NCBI GenBank assembly: GCA_019454105.1
Contig: CP075364.1
Location: 747,362 to 811,361 of the forward strand
Direction of reading: 5' to 3'
Origin: Fimbriimonadaceae bacterium
GTDB lineage: Bacteria > Armatimonadota > Fimbriimonadia > Fimbriimonadales > Fimbriimonadaceae
Length of the DNA: 64,000 nucleotides
A program made the position numbers and the translations under genes. The notes beneath the pieces are model-generated. The model saw nothing but the letters and a program-made list of their open reading frames with translations. It ran no database searches and had not been told where the DNA came from. Positions 32,482-41,484 of the stretch are shown in pieces (the first letter of the stretch is position 1; each line of letters begins with the position of its first letter).

Positions 32482-33924
32482 ATGCCCGAAGAGGCCAAGA
32501 AGCAAGAGGCCGACAAGGCCGTCATGACCGAGGAGACCCCAGTCGTCACCCAGCACGAGACGCTCGGGATCAAGTACACGGTCACCACTGGCCGCATGCC
32601 GCTCAAGAACGAAAAGGACGAGATCGTCGCCCAGGTCTTCTACATGGCCTACAACAAGGTCGATCCCGAGCCTGACCGGCCCCTCATGTTCTCGTTCAAT
32701 GGCGGTCCGGGCTCGCCCTCGCTATGGCTCCATCTTGGGGCTCTTGGACCCCGGCGCGTCCAGATGGCGAACGACGGCGAGTTGCCAAAGCCCCCCTACC
32801 GGCTCGTGGACAACACCGCCAACTGGCTCGAGTTCACCGACCTCGTCTTCATCGATCCCGTTGGCACCGGATTCAGCCGGGCCCGAACCCCTGAAGAAGC
32901 GGAAAAGTATTGGAGCGTGAAAGGTGACATCGAGAGCGTCGGAGACTTCATCCGACTCTATCTGACCCGCAACAACCGCTGGGGGTCGCCCCTCTACATG
33001 GTTGGTGAGAGCTACGGCACGACCCGGGCCTCGGGTCTGGCCGGGCATCTGATCGACCAAGGCATCGCGTTCAACGGCATTGTGCTCGTCTCGTCGATCC
33101 TGAACTTCCAAACCGCGCGCTTCAGCAAGGGCAACGACCTTCCTTACATCTTGTTCCTGCCCACTTACGCGGCGACGGCTTGTTATCACGGTCTCTGGCT
33201 CGAAGAGATGCGCCGGGACATGGTCGGCACACTCCGCGAGGTCGAAGAATTCGCCATCGGCCGCTACGCCTCGGCCCTCGCCCTGGGTGACCTGCTGCCA
33301 GAAGAAGAACGCCAGCAAGTGCTCGACCTGTTGAACCGATACACCTGCCTTTCGCACCGCTATCTGGAACAGGTCGACCTGAGGATCCCGATCATGGGCT
33401 TCTGTCAAGAGCTGCTCCGCAATCAGCGACGGACGGTCGGGAGGCTCGATAGCCGGATCAAAGGCAGAATGGATCGACAGAAAGGGCACAAAGAGACCCT
33501 TGAAGACGACCCAAGCATGGCCGCCCTGATGCCGCCCTACACGGCCGCTTTCCATCAACACGTGCGCGAGGCGCTCGGCTTTCAGACCGACTTGGTCTAC
33601 GAGATCTTTCACGGGATCAAGAAGCCGTGGGATTGGGGTTCGGCAGGGGACGGGCACCCCGACACGAGCGAGGCCCTGCGCGACGCTCTCACCAAGAATC
33701 CTCACATGAAGGTCTTCATCGCGAGCGGTTATTACGACCTGGCGACGCCGTATTTCGCCACCGAATACACGCTCAGCCATCTGGGGCTTGATCCCGACCT
33801 CCGGGAGAACGTCCAAACCCAGGAATATGAGGCCGGCCACATGATGTACACCCACGAGGGGTGTCTCCAGAGGTTGCGGGACGATGTCCGCGCGTTCGTG
33901 GCTCAGGCCGGTTCGACCAGCTGA
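32482..33924 (+). CDS. Serine carboxypeptidase family (S10) protein
   Basis: 480 aa from ATG 32482. Alpha/beta hydrolase of peptidase family S10: FSFNGGPGSPSLWLHLGALG (oxyanion region), VFIDPVGTGFSRA, nucleophile Ser in MVGESYGTTRASG, Asp in FIASGYYDLATP and His in YEAGHMMYTHEG. S10 enzymes remove C-terminal residues, usually in acid compartments after secretion; here no signal peptide is visible (MPEEAKKQEADKAV), so the protein looks cytoplasmic. Convergent overlap of 22 nt with the DUF2779 gene at its 3' end. Confidence 0.9.
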   Translation: MPEEAKKQEADKAVMTEETPVVTQHETLGIKYTVTTGRMPLKNEKDEIVAQVFYMAYNKVDPEPDRPLMFSFNGGPGSPSLWLHLGALGPRRVQMANDGELPKPPYRLVDNTANWLEFTDLVFIDPVGTGFSRARTPEEAEKYWSVKGDIESVGDFIRLYLTRNNRWGSPLYMVGESYGTTRASGLAGHLIDQGIAFNGIVLVSSILNFQTARFSKGNDLPYILFLPTYAATACYHGLWLEEMRRDMVGTLREVEEFAIGRYASALALGDLLPEEERQQVLDLLNRYTCLSHRYLEQVDLRIPIMGFCQELLRNQRRTVGRLDSRIKGRMDRQKGHKETLEDDPSMAALMPPYTAAFHQHVREALGFQTDLVYEIFHGIKKPWDWGSAGDGHPDTSEALRDALTKNPHMKVFIASGYYDLATPYFATEYTLSHLGLDPDLRENVQTQEYEAGHMMYTHEGCLQRLRDDVRAFVAQAGSTS

Positions 33925-35411
33925 CGAAGAGCTTTATAGAGCTCGACCATCGCGAGCGTGTCCCGTTCGCAGTAGGCCAGGAGTTCCTGGGCGATCTTCT
34001 CGCGCCGCGAATCTGTGGTCCCAAGGGAGGTCATCTCCAAGAACCTCACCGCCGCCGTGTCTCCGTCTTGGACGTCCAGATCTGAGTAATCCAGTCCAGG
34101 AACCAAGGCGGGGAGCACCTTCTTGATCGAGAACGAGCCACGGAACTCCGGATGGTAAACGTGCTGCTTGACGATGGGCAGCAAGTCGACGCCCCGTTCT
34201 TCGAAGAGGGTCAGGGCTTCGCTGCTGCCCGGAACCCCGTTTCTGGCGAGATTTTTCAGCTGCGTGACCTCGTAGTTCGAGTAGTGGACGATCGATCCGG
34301 CGTCGCGAACGGCATCAAGGAGTGTCCGGACAAACTCAGGCCTCGGATCTCCAGGCCCGGTCGCCAGAAACTCCAAGTGCGAAGGTTCTGCCCCGGCCCT
34401 AGTCAACCGATGGCACGACCATTGAAAGGGCACAGCCTCGGCCGGTCTGGTTCCAGGGTAGGCCGGCGGGTTCGGCGAAACGGCCTCGAAGTCGATGAAG
34501 CAAGCTGGAAAGCCCACCTTGGCGAGGACGGTCGCCAGGTCGTCTTCCACTTCCGTGCGTGAGAACCTCACGGCGGATATCGCCCGGCTTTGCGCCGTTC
34601 CCGGCTTCACAAACCTCTCGACGTCCAGCATCGAACTGGCTCCTCCTTCTGCCCACTCCCTGATCTTCTTCTTGTAGACCCCGGGAAGGTTCTCAAGCGC
34701 GTCGATCGGGAGTTCAGGGTTGCAAAGATCGAAGAACGGGCATTTGCGGGGCTCATGGCAGTGCGGCCCAGGTGGGACGTCAGGGGGGGCCGATTGTCCA
34801 ATGGCCCCCTCGATCTCGGCGATGTGTTGCCGAATGGTCGCGGAGACCGATCGCACAGGTTCCGTGAGGTCTTCAAGTTTGAACAGCTTTTCAGCCGGCA
34901 AAGGGAACTCGCCCCGCACGGCGGAACTGTCCACCACCGCGACCGAGACCTTGGCCAGCGGTAGCCCCGCTTCTTGAACCACGACAGATTGGAAGGCCGC
35001 GTCCTCAAGGTGCTCGTCTTTGACCCGAGTGGACGATTTCACCTCCACGAGTTCCCAGCCCTCCGACCCGCGGGTGAGCACATCGACCCGGACTTCCCGC
35101 GTCTCCCAGCGGAACGCGGGCTCGAAGAGGGCAGAGGCACCGGACTCCAGGGCCGCCTGCGTCTCGACCAGCGCTCGTTCGGAGTCAAATGCCGGGGCTT
35201 CTATCAGCGTCCCTCCAGCCCAAAGCGCCCTGGCCAGTCGACCCAAGTCTTGACCCGTCGCCATACGGTGCTTTTCGGCCTCCGTTGGCGGGGCGGCGAG
35301 GTCACCACGATGGACCGTCAGCCAAGCCCGCTTGAGGCACTGCCTGCCGGCCATGAAGCGGCTTTTGGTCAGGGGCCTGGCCGAAGCTTCGGGGTTGGCA
35401 TGATCGTCCAT
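33903..35411 (-). CDS. DUF2779 / RecB-like nuclease-domain protein
   Basis: 502 aa from ATG 35411 (frame open to 35597). N-terminal KSRFMAGRQCLKRAWLTV and a PD-(D/E)xK core with VRVDVLTRG then WELVEVKSST are typical of RecB/Cas4-like nucleases; a Cys cluster (CHEPRKCPFFDLC) could hold an Fe-S cluster. The C-terminal half (FIDFEAVSPNPPAYPGTRP, FQWSCHRL, IVHYSNYEVTQLKNLA, CERDTLAMVELY) is DUF2779, an RNase H/DnaQ-like exonuclease fold. Role unknown, probably nucleic-acid processing. Divergent start overlaps the start region of the 35418 gene. Confidence 0.85.
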   Translation of the reverse strand: MDDHANPEASARPLTKSRFMAGRQCLKRAWLTVHRGDLAAPPTEAEKHRMATGQDLGRLARALWAGGTLIEAPAFDSERALVETQAALESGASALFEPAFRWETREVRVDVLTRGSEGWELVEVKSSTRVKDEHLEDAAFQSVVVQEAGLPLAKVSVAVVDSSAVRGEFPLPAEKLFKLEDLTEPVRSVSATIRQHIAEIEGAIGQSAPPDVPPGPHCHEPRKCPFFDLCNPELPIDALENLPGVYKKKIREWAEGGASSMLDVERFVKPGTAQSRAISAVRFSRTEVEDDLATVLAKVGFPACFIDFEAVSPNPPAYPGTRPAEAVPFQWSCHRLTRAGAEPSHLEFLATGPGDPRPEFVRTLLDAVRDAGSIVHYSNYEVTQLKNLARNGVPGSSEALTLFEERGVDLLPIVKQHVYHPEFRGSFSIKKVLPALVPGLDYSDLDVQDGDTAAVRFLEMTSLGTTDSRREKIAQELLAYCERDTLAMVELYKALRQLVEPA

Positions 35412-35417
35412 GGATTG

Positions 35418-36017
35418 ATGATCCAGGGATACCTGACTCGGCAGGCCCTCGCCATGGCCGTACTGGGAGCGACCGTCGCACTCATGGCAGACCAAGACGC
35501 GGAAAGCAAGAAATGGTCGCTCTTCTGGAGCCAATCGATGGCGATCGGGTTCCTCGCGTATGGTGCACCGGACGACGAGCCGATCCACCTCCCTCAATCG
35601 ATCACCGAGAAGCTATCCGACACGGTCGCCGTGACGTTTGACGCCGGCCAGCTCACGGTCAGCATCGCCAGCCTCACGTTGCGAGAAGGGGTGAGGCTCT
35701 CGGCGCTTGAAGCGTTGGAGCTTCGATTGGCCGCCCCCGCCAACAACGCCGAGGACTATAAAGTTGTCAAGGAGGTCTCCCGGCCCGATTCGGATTACCC
35801 CTACATAGAGAGGGAGGTCAGCTATACGCTTCCCTCCGGCGACCCGGAGGCCAGAAGGGTCATGGTGGTCACCAACGGGCCTAAGGTCTGGATCATCGAC
35901 GCCCGCGGTCTCTTCGAGCGCCCAGCCCGAGAAGCAGCCAACAGAGTCTTCGATAGCCTCCAGATGGACCCTGAGGGCCGGGTGCGGCCAGGATCAGCGA
36001 AACGAGCAGGCGGATGA
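35418..36017 (+). CDS. Hypothetical protein
   Basis: 199 aa from ATG 35418 (MIQGYLTRQALAMAVLGATV); an in-frame ATG at 35400 also exists but overlaps the divergent gene. The first 25 residues are hydrophobic enough for a signal or anchor. The rest is a beta-rich domain with acidic patches (LSDTVAVTFDAGQLTVSIAS, YIEREVSYTLPSGDPEARRV) ending in an Arg-rich tail. No family recognised. The next gene starts 37 bp later in the same direction. Confidence 0.6.
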   Translation: MIQGYLTRQALAMAVLGATVALMADQDAESKKWSLFWSQSMAIGFLAYGAPDDEPIHLPQSITEKLSDTVAVTFDAGQLTVSIASLTLREGVRLSALEALELRLAAPANNAEDYKVVKEVSRPDSDYPYIEREVSYTLPSGDPEARRVMVVTNGPKVWIIDARGLFERPAREAANRVFDSLQMDPEGRVRPGSAKRAGG

Positions 36018-36054
36018 CCGCTTCATTCCGTCATCGCGGTTCGTCCAAAAGGTC

Positions 36055-37296
36055 ATGACCTTGGGTCTCTTTTGCGCCGTCGCTCTGGCAGCCACCGGCG
36101 ACACGTTCGACCTTGGCGACCGGCCTCGAGGCGTGCATCCTGTCCGGCTCGCGCTCACTCCTCTACTCGACGGTCGGCTAGAGGACGAAGAATGGGAGCC
36201 TCTCAGTTCGACTGACGAAGCAAGAACATTCTTTCAGTGGGAGCCGGGGTCGCTCTATTGGGCTGTCCGGGCTCCCCTGGGCCAGGACGTGGTCGTCTCG
36301 GTCGATGAGTCAGGCGACGGATGGCTCGTCGGCAGCGACGGTTGGGAGTTCCGCATCGCCTATGCTGACAACAAGCCGGTTCTCTCGGCCCGTCGGCTCG
36401 ATGCGACCGAACCGGAGGGGCCAGCTTGGGTACCCGTCTCAGTCCCGCCAGAAGCCCTCAGAATGGCGGTCGGAATCGAGGGAGAGGATTGGATCCTCGA
36501 ATCGCAGTGGATTCCGTTTGAGCCTGTCGCCCCGGCTGCAGGTCGGAAAATGGGGGTCCGGATCGATACCGTGCCGACCGGATCGGACCTTGGCCCGGCT
36601 TACCTGCCGAGAGCGCTGTCCTTCGTGTCGCTCCAAATGGACCAAGGGCGCAACCTCCCCATCGGCTTTAGCTGGCGCCCGGAATACATGGTGCGCAGCG
36701 TGCCCGTCGAAGACCGGTTCAAAGTGAGGTTCAGATTCGTGCGCGAAGGAGAAGTGAGATTCGACCAAATCGAGTACAGGCCCGAGGGATTGGCGGCCAA
36801 GGAAATGACGGCCGGGCGTCTGCCGTTTCCAGAGTGGAACCAGAAAGGCCAGGCAAGCAACGTCTATGAGTCGGCGATCAGCGGCTCAGCCAGGCCCGGA
36901 TATCGAATCCTGCGATCCACCCTCACCCACAACGGTGCAGCGACGGAGCTCCGGTCCAGTTTTCGGATCGCCGAGCTAGTCGACTTCGACGTCAATCTTC
37001 CGAAGTCGCTCCCGCTGAGCCCGGAGGCGCGCATCATACGGGGCAGCGTCGACGTCCGCTCGAACGGCATGAAAAGGGTAGACGGAAAGTTCTCTTTTTC
37101 CGTGCATCCTGATTGGACAGTGACTCGTGGCAGGCAGACGGACTTCTCGATCTATCACAGCCGAGGAGTGCGCAAAGTGCCGCTGGAGATCATCGTTCCC
37201 AAGGACACCATGGGGGTTTTCCCACTCATGTTCCAGGCTGTGATCGGAGACAAGACCGTGTCCCGGACCATCTACCTTCCAGTCGGTCAGCCGTGA
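36055..37296 (+). CDS. Secreted protein with CBM9/DOMON-like N-terminal domain
   Basis: 413 aa, ATG 36055. Short signal peptide (LGLFCAVALAATG). LTPLLDGRLEDEEWEPLSST followed by FFQWEPGSLYWAVRAP and WEFRIAY matches the pattern of family 9 carbohydrate-binding-like domains that often precede outer-membrane or surface proteins. The second half is beta-rich without recognised domain. Export and surface location are inferred. Probably co-transcribed with the preceding gene. Confidence 0.6.
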   Translation: MTLGLFCAVALAATGDTFDLGDRPRGVHPVRLALTPLLDGRLEDEEWEPLSSTDEARTFFQWEPGSLYWAVRAPLGQDVVVSVDESGDGWLVGSDGWEFRIAYADNKPVLSARRLDATEPEGPAWVPVSVPPEALRMAVGIEGEDWILESQWIPFEPVAPAAGRKMGVRIDTVPTGSDLGPAYLPRALSFVSLQMDQGRNLPIGFSWRPEYMVRSVPVEDRFKVRFRFVREGEVRFDQIEYRPEGLAAKEMTAGRLPFPEWNQKGQASNVYESAISGSARPGYRILRSTLTHNGAATELRSSFRIAELVDFDVNLPKSLPLSPEARIIRGSVDVRSNGMKRVDGKFSFSVHPDWTVTRGRQTDFSIYHSRGVRKVPLEIIVPKDTMGVFPLMFQAVIGDKTVSRTIYLPVGQP

Positions 37297-37358
37297 ACTT
37301 CCTTGTCGGTGATTCACGGGCAAGACTTGACGACGCCAGTCTCCCCAGACGGTGAAGC

Positions 37359-38108
37359 ATGAAGTTCTTCGTCCCTTTGCCGAGCCCGTTCACGGACGAC
37401 ACCACGACGGCCAGTGAGATTCGGCTCGCCAGAGCGGTACGGTTCCATCGAGAGCACGGTGCGGCCGGATACCTGGTCGGGTCTGACGCTGGGGAGGGAA
37501 TGGCGCTGGCCCATTCCGAGCGAAAGTCGCTGGTCGAGTGGGTGGTGCGTGAGAGTCAAGGCGCCCCCGTCGTTGTCGGAGTGACGGCGAGCACGACCTC
37601 GTCAGTCTTGGATCTCTGCCAGCACGCGGCGCGACACGGGGCCCAAGCAGCCTTGCTCGGCTCGCCTCCCGGTGGTCCCTGGAACGAGCAGGAGATCAAG
37701 AGCCTCTTGAGCGCCGTGCGGCGCTATGCCAACTTGCCCTGTCTCTGGCTTGGGGGGGAAGAGTTCCAAGTCATCGGGACGACCGACACAGTCGAGTTCA
37801 AGTCGCTGAACGAGGTCGGCCCGATCAGCCTCGGAAGGGCTTTCGCCGCAGAAGAGTGCAGCGTGTTCGGGAGCGTGGTGACCCCACTGGCCGTCCTCGG
37901 GGCCGACCAGGCCAAGAGAGTCGTCGACCAGTGGGCCTCGACCCACTTGAAGGCCAAGTCTCTGTTCGTCCACGGGCGGTCCGCCAGGGTCGCCAAGGCA
38001 GTGTTGGAGAGGCACAAGGTCGAGGTCGGGCCTCCTCGCGGCCCGATGAAGCCGTTAGACAAGCGCGGCGAGGAACTGCTCGCCTCTCTCCTGGCTCAAC
38101 TCGGCTGA
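37359..38108 (+). CDS. DapA-like (dihydrodipicolinate synthase family) protein, divergent
   Basis: 249 aa, shorter than the usual about 290. TIM-barrel DHDPS/NAL pattern: FFVPLPSPFTDD, GYLVGSDAGEGMALAHSERK (family GTTGE..LsxeEr), VVVGVTASTTSSVLDLCQHA, and the ending VGPPRGPMKPL. The tyrosine-bearing YNxP motif is replaced by LPCLWLGGEEF; a Lys in VEFKSLNEVG could be the Schiff-base residue. Either a divergent aldolase/lyase or a non-catalytic paralogue; true lysine biosynthesis is doubtful. Confidence 0.7.
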   Translation: MKFFVPLPSPFTDDTTTASEIRLARAVRFHREHGAAGYLVGSDAGEGMALAHSERKSLVEWVVRESQGAPVVVGVTASTTSSVLDLCQHAARHGAQAALLGSPPGGPWNEQEIKSLLSAVRRYANLPCLWLGGEEFQVIGTTDTVEFKSLNEVGPISLGRAFAAEECSVFGSVVTPLAVLGADQAKRVVDQWASTHLKAKSLFVHGRSARVAKAVLERHKVEVGPPRGPMKPLDKRGEELLASLLAQLG

Positions 38109-38932
38109 CGCCGACCGATCCGGACCGACTGAAGCCTGCCTTGAACCGGGCCAAGGGCGACTTCGAACTGGTCGCTGAACGCCTCGACCGTCCAGGGGCC
38201 TGTGCCTGAAGGATCACGGAACGCCTCGCGCGCCGCTTGGCGCAGGACGTCAGTGACCAAGGTCTCGTGGTCAGGCTCTTGCGGATCGGTCACAAGGTCT
38301 GACCGCCCGACCTTCGTGAGCCCCAGAGTGCGCGCCCGAAACCCTTCCTCGGCTTGACGCCAGACCACTCGGCAGTGCAAGTCAAATCCGTCGACTTGAG
38401 GCCGTTTTTCAAGAATCGACTTGAACTCGTCCCGGTTCCAAAGCTGGCTCGCTTGAGTGTCGAGCACAGCGGTACCGTCGCACAAATCAAGGATCGCCGC
38501 AGCCGCGTGGGGCATGAATTGAAGATGGCGGACGTCGGCGACAACTCGGTCAGAGGCGTATCGGAGCACTACCAACGCCGTTGAATCGTGGAGCAACAAC
38601 AGAGTATCAGGAGCCAGGGCCAGGTGCTCGTCGGCCAGGTCAGGACGAAAGCTCTCCGGGTTCTTCTCCTTTTTGGCCAGGGCCATGTGGAACCGCAAGT
38701 CGGTAAACAGCAATCCTTCCCGTGCCCCGATGCATGGCTGACCGGGTTTGTTGAACGGGTTTGAACCCACCATCCTTTCGAGGAACGCCTCGGTGGTGGG
38801 TAGCTGGTTCCTCCGAACGTAGACCCAATATTCGCACCAGAGCCGTGGGTGGGAAGGCTTGAACTTCCAGCGCCAGGCCAAGAGCCCGACCAGCGCCGCG
38901 AGAAGAACAAGAGGGACAAGCCAGGAATGCAT
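38096..38932 (-). CDS. Hypothetical protein with N-terminal TM segment
   Basis: 278 aa, ATG 38932. One N-terminal hydrophobic segment (LVPLVLLAALVGLLAW) then a soluble domain with PTTEAFLERMV, GAREGLLFTDLRFHMALAK, and VVLRYASDRVVADVRHLQFM. No family recognised. Its end overlaps the convergent DapA-like gene by 13 nt, and it lies directly behind the zinc-ribbon gene (3-bp gap), so those two are probably co-transcribed. Confidence 0.65.
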   Translation of the reverse strand: MHSWLVPLVLLAALVGLLAWRWKFKPSHPRLWCEYWVYVRRNQLPTTEAFLERMVGSNPFNKPGQPCIGAREGLLFTDLRFHMALAKKEKNPESFRPDLADEHLALAPDTLLLLHDSTALVVLRYASDRVVADVRHLQFMPHAAAAILDLCDGTAVLDTQASQLWNRDEFKSILEKRPQVDGFDLHCRVVWRQAEEGFRARTLGLTKVGRSDLVTDPQEPDHETLVTDVLRQAAREAFRDPSGTGPWTVEAFSDQFEVALGPVQGRLQSVRIGRRQPS

Positions 38933-38935
38933 CGG

Positions 38936-39151
38936 CTAGGGCCCCGAGCCCGACATCCATCGCTCGGCAAGGCGAAGCTCTGCTTCGGACAAGATGGTCA
39001 CGCAGACCCCGCAGAGCCCAGCCTCGTTCACGCGCTTCGCGCGGCAGAGAAGGCAGGAATCCCGCTTGCGGGCCGCTCGCACGATGTGAGGCTGTCCCAT
39101 CGCCCACAGTAGGTCTTGGCGGCGGATCCCCACTGAATTGACCCTGTCCAC
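38936..39151 (-). CDS. Small zinc-ribbon protein
   Basis: About 71 aa from GTG 39151 (frame open further; start uncertain). SCLLCRAKRVNEAGLCGVC gives two CxxC pairs for a zinc ribbon, preceded by RRQDLLWAMGQPHIVRAARK. Function unknown; nucleic-acid binding would be usual for such ribbons. Divergent from xth. Confidence 0.6.
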   Translation of the reverse strand: MDRVNSVGIRRQDLLWAMGQPHIVRAARKRDSCLLCRAKRVNEAGLCGVCVTILSEAELRLAERWMSGSGP

Positions 39152-39170
39152 GGCCCGAGTGTACCGGTGG

Positions 39171-39176
39171 TAACCT
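39171..39176 (+). promoter_or_regulatory. -10-like box before xth
   Basis: TAACCT, 6 nt before GTG 39183. The surrounding GGTAACCTGCCC recurs before the dehydratase start at 63395. Confidence 0.45.
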
Positions 39177-39182
39177 GCCCTT

Positions 39183-39953
39183 GTGACCGTCGCCACTTTC
39201 AACGTCAACTCGGTGAGGGCACGATTGCCGATCCTCGTCCGGTGGCTCGAAGCGGTCCGCCCGACTGTCGTCGGATTGCAAGAAACCAAGGTGGAGGACG
39301 GCAAGTTTCCCGGCGAGGAGTTCGAGAGGCTCGGTTATCAGATCGAGATCCACGGCCAGCCCCGTTACAACGGAGTCGCTCTCTTGAGCCTGGCCCCGAT
39401 GGTGGAAGTGTCGACAGGTTTCCCCGATCCGGGATGGCCCATTGACTGCCGCATCATCCAAGCGACGGTCGAGGGATGGACCATCGTCAACACGTATGTC
39501 CCCAACGGCACCTCGGTCGGATCTGAGAAGTGGGCGTACAAAATGGCCTGGCTCGAAGAGTTCTCGTCCCACTTGGAGGCCGTTCTTGCCAAGACCAAAA
39601 AAGCGCTGTGGATCGGAGACATCAACATCGCTCCGACCGCCGCCGACGTCTTCGAACCGGAAAAGCACCAAGGGTCGGTCGGCTTCCATCCAGACGAGCA
39701 CGCCCGGCTCGCAGCCATACTTGGCGAAAAGTGGCAGGACCAGTTCAGAAGGTTCACCCAGGGGCCAGGTCACCACACCTTCTGGGAGTTCGTGATCCCG
39801 AACGGCTTCAAGCGTGACCTCGGTTGGAGGATCGACCATATCTATGCCCCGGCTGAGAACGGAGAAGACGTTCTCGAGTGCTGGATCGACAAGGAGCCGA
39901 GGGGCTGGGAACGGCCCAGCGACCACACCCCGGTTCTTGTCAGGATTCGTTGA
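39183..39953 (+). CDS. xth: Exodeoxyribonuclease III (AP endonuclease)
   Basis: 256 aa, GTG 39183. EEP-fold nuclease: TVATFNVNSVRARLP, VVGLQETKVED (metal Glu), YNGVALLS, IVNTYVPNG, WIGDINIAPTAAD (catalytic Asp/Asn), HTFWEF, RIDHIYA and the terminal PSDHTPVLV (catalytic Asp-His). Repairs abasic sites and acts on 3' blocked ends. Together with mutY in this window it belongs to base excision repair. Confidence 0.95.
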   Translation: MTVATFNVNSVRARLPILVRWLEAVRPTVVGLQETKVEDGKFPGEEFERLGYQIEIHGQPRYNGVALLSLAPMVEVSTGFPDPGWPIDCRIIQATVEGWTIVNTYVPNGTSVGSEKWAYKMAWLEEFSSHLEAVLAKTKKALWIGDINIAPTAADVFEPEKHQGSVGFHPDEHARLAAILGEKWQDQFRRFTQGPGHHTFWEFVIPNGFKRDLGWRIDHIYAPAENGEDVLECWIDKEPRGWERPSDHTPVLVRIR

Positions 39954-40004
39954 GTCCGGGAACCTTGACTTGTTTCTTCGAGTCGAACCAGCCAAGTCCC
40001 CGCC

Positions 40005-40038
40005 ACTTGACGGGTCGGTTTTTCCTGGGTCGTCAAGT
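40005..40038. promoter_or_regulatory. 8-bp inverted repeat next to a TACAAT box
   Basis: ACTTGACG (40005-40012) and CGTCAAGT (40031-40038) are perfect inverted arms 18 nt apart; TACAAT (40038-40043) overlaps the right arm and lies 20 nt before ATG 40064. Could be the operator of the secreted protein gene or the end hairpin of xth. Confidence 0.4.
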
Positions 40039-40063
40039 ACAATGGCGTCGGACGAGTAGAGCC

Positions 40064-41389
40064 ATGTTTCCCCGATTTATCACAGCCTTGATGGCGATCG
40101 TGCTGGGCGCGACGGCAATGGCAGAGGTTCGCTATGGCACGGTTGAGCTGGAATTCTTCCGCATGAAGGACCAAGAAGGCCGTATCGTTGACTATCCGAC
40201 CCAAGGGGTCGTGCTTCCCGTCCGGTTCGAAAGGATCTCGGCCAGGCCCGTCGGCTCGCCGAAAGGGCCCAAGCAGGTCTTGATGAACGGCGGACTCGAG
40301 TATCCAGAGAACGTCACCATCTTCCGAAACGACCGACCTTCCAACCTGTTCTACAGCCCGTTGATGGCCAGCGCCTTGGACGACTGGACCACGCTCCCAA
40401 GCGGCAATGGCAAGTGGTGGTACGACATCACGCTCGCTGTCCATGCAAGCCAAGGGAACACGGTCAGGATCATGAACCGGCAGAAAGGCTGGACGCGCTA
40501 CATCGCGGGCCGGGGTGCCGGGGTCTCCGCGTTCGACGACCTCGTCTTCGACGTCGGATGGGTGTTCCAGCCGGGCCAATTCCCAGCTGGCGATTGGCAG
40601 TACACCATCCCGATCCACCAATACTGGTCGATCTTGAACCTTCAGAACAACGTTCCCCGCGTCCCGAACGGGCTGATCTATTTCGCCCAGCAGTGGCGGG
40701 CTTATTCCACCAATGGCGAAGGGGCGTTCCTGGACGGGCAATATTCAGTCGTCTTTTCTGGGGACGGCGACCCGCAGACAGGCTCCAGCGGCGACCAGTT
40801 CTGGTACGACTACGATCCCGCCCCGAACGGGATCTATGACGAGACCGAGGCGGACTGGTTCGGTGGGCCGCCCAACCAGGCCAACTTTATGGCCAGGGTG
40901 ACGGTGCAGGACACTGGCGTCCAAGAGATCCTCAAGCCGACTTCTTACATCTGGCGTCGCGGATTCCACGCTGGCGGTAACGTCGGGAGCCTCCACAACG
41001 TCGATGGTAACTACCTTCGGGCGAACCGCGGGGTGACTCCGTTGCCGAACGACCCGCCGCTCCAGCTCGAGGTCGAAGGCTTTGCCAGCACCCAGAACTT
41101 GACATCGATCTCGATCGACCTGGTGAGCTCGGCGAACACCGCCGGCCTCCAACAAAAGGTCTACTTCCGAAACTTCACCACGAACACGTGGGTCATCGGA
41201 GACACGAGGAACGTATCCACGTCTGACCAGCGGATCGTTGTGGCTGCGCCGGGGAACCCCTCGGACTATGTCCAGTCGGGCGGCAACACTGTCCGCGCGC
41301 TCGTGACCTTCGGCAGCACTGGCCCCATTGCCCAGCCCAATTGGCAAGGCAGCTTCGACCTGCTTAACTGGATCACGACGAAGCCCTGA
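40064..41389 (+). CDS. Secreted hypothetical protein
   Basis: 441 aa, ATG 40064. Signal peptide FPRFITALMAIVLGATAMA. The mature protein is beta-rich and full of Trp, Tyr, Asn and Gly (KWWYDITLAVHASQGN, WQYTIPIHQYWSIL, QFWYDYDPAPNGIYDE), consistent with a surface or extracellular domain. No catalytic motif recognised. Expressed alone: an inverted repeat with TACAAT sits before it and a strong hairpin after it. Confidence 0.65.
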   Translation: MFPRFITALMAIVLGATAMAEVRYGTVELEFFRMKDQEGRIVDYPTQGVVLPVRFERISARPVGSPKGPKQVLMNGGLEYPENVTIFRNDRPSNLFYSPLMASALDDWTTLPSGNGKWWYDITLAVHASQGNTVRIMNRQKGWTRYIAGRGAGVSAFDDLVFDVGWVFQPGQFPAGDWQYTIPIHQYWSILNLQNNVPRVPNGLIYFAQQWRAYSTNGEGAFLDGQYSVVFSGDGDPQTGSSGDQFWYDYDPAPNGIYDETEADWFGGPPNQANFMARVTVQDTGVQEILKPTSYIWRRGFHAGGNVGSLHNVDGNYLRANRGVTPLPNDPPLQLEVEGFASTQNLTSISIDLVSSANTAGLQQKVYFRNFTTNTWVIGDTRNVSTSDQRIVVAAPGNPSDYVQSGGNTVRALVTFGSTGPIAQPNWQGSFDLLNWITTKP

Positions 41390-41404
41390 CGTTTCCCGTC
41401 AAAG

Positions 41405-41439
41405 AAGCTGGCGCCCCTTGAGACAAGGGGCGCCAGCTT
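41405..41439. terminator. Strong terminator hairpin
   Basis: 15-bp perfect stem AAGCTGGCGCCCCTT / AAGGGGCGCCAGCTT with loop GAGAC, 15 nt after the stop of the 40064 gene; the stem can extend through GAAGC/GCTTC. No long T-run. Confidence 0.75.
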
Positions 41440-41473
41440 GGCTTCTTGCCACGAGCTCAGTTCATCCAAACGG

Positions 41474-41479
41474 GATAAT
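41474..41479 (+). promoter_or_regulatory. -10-like box before the DUF6941-like gene
   Basis: GATAAT, 5 nt before GTG 41485, no ribosome-binding site. Confidence 0.4.
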
Positions 41480-41484
41480 GGGCC

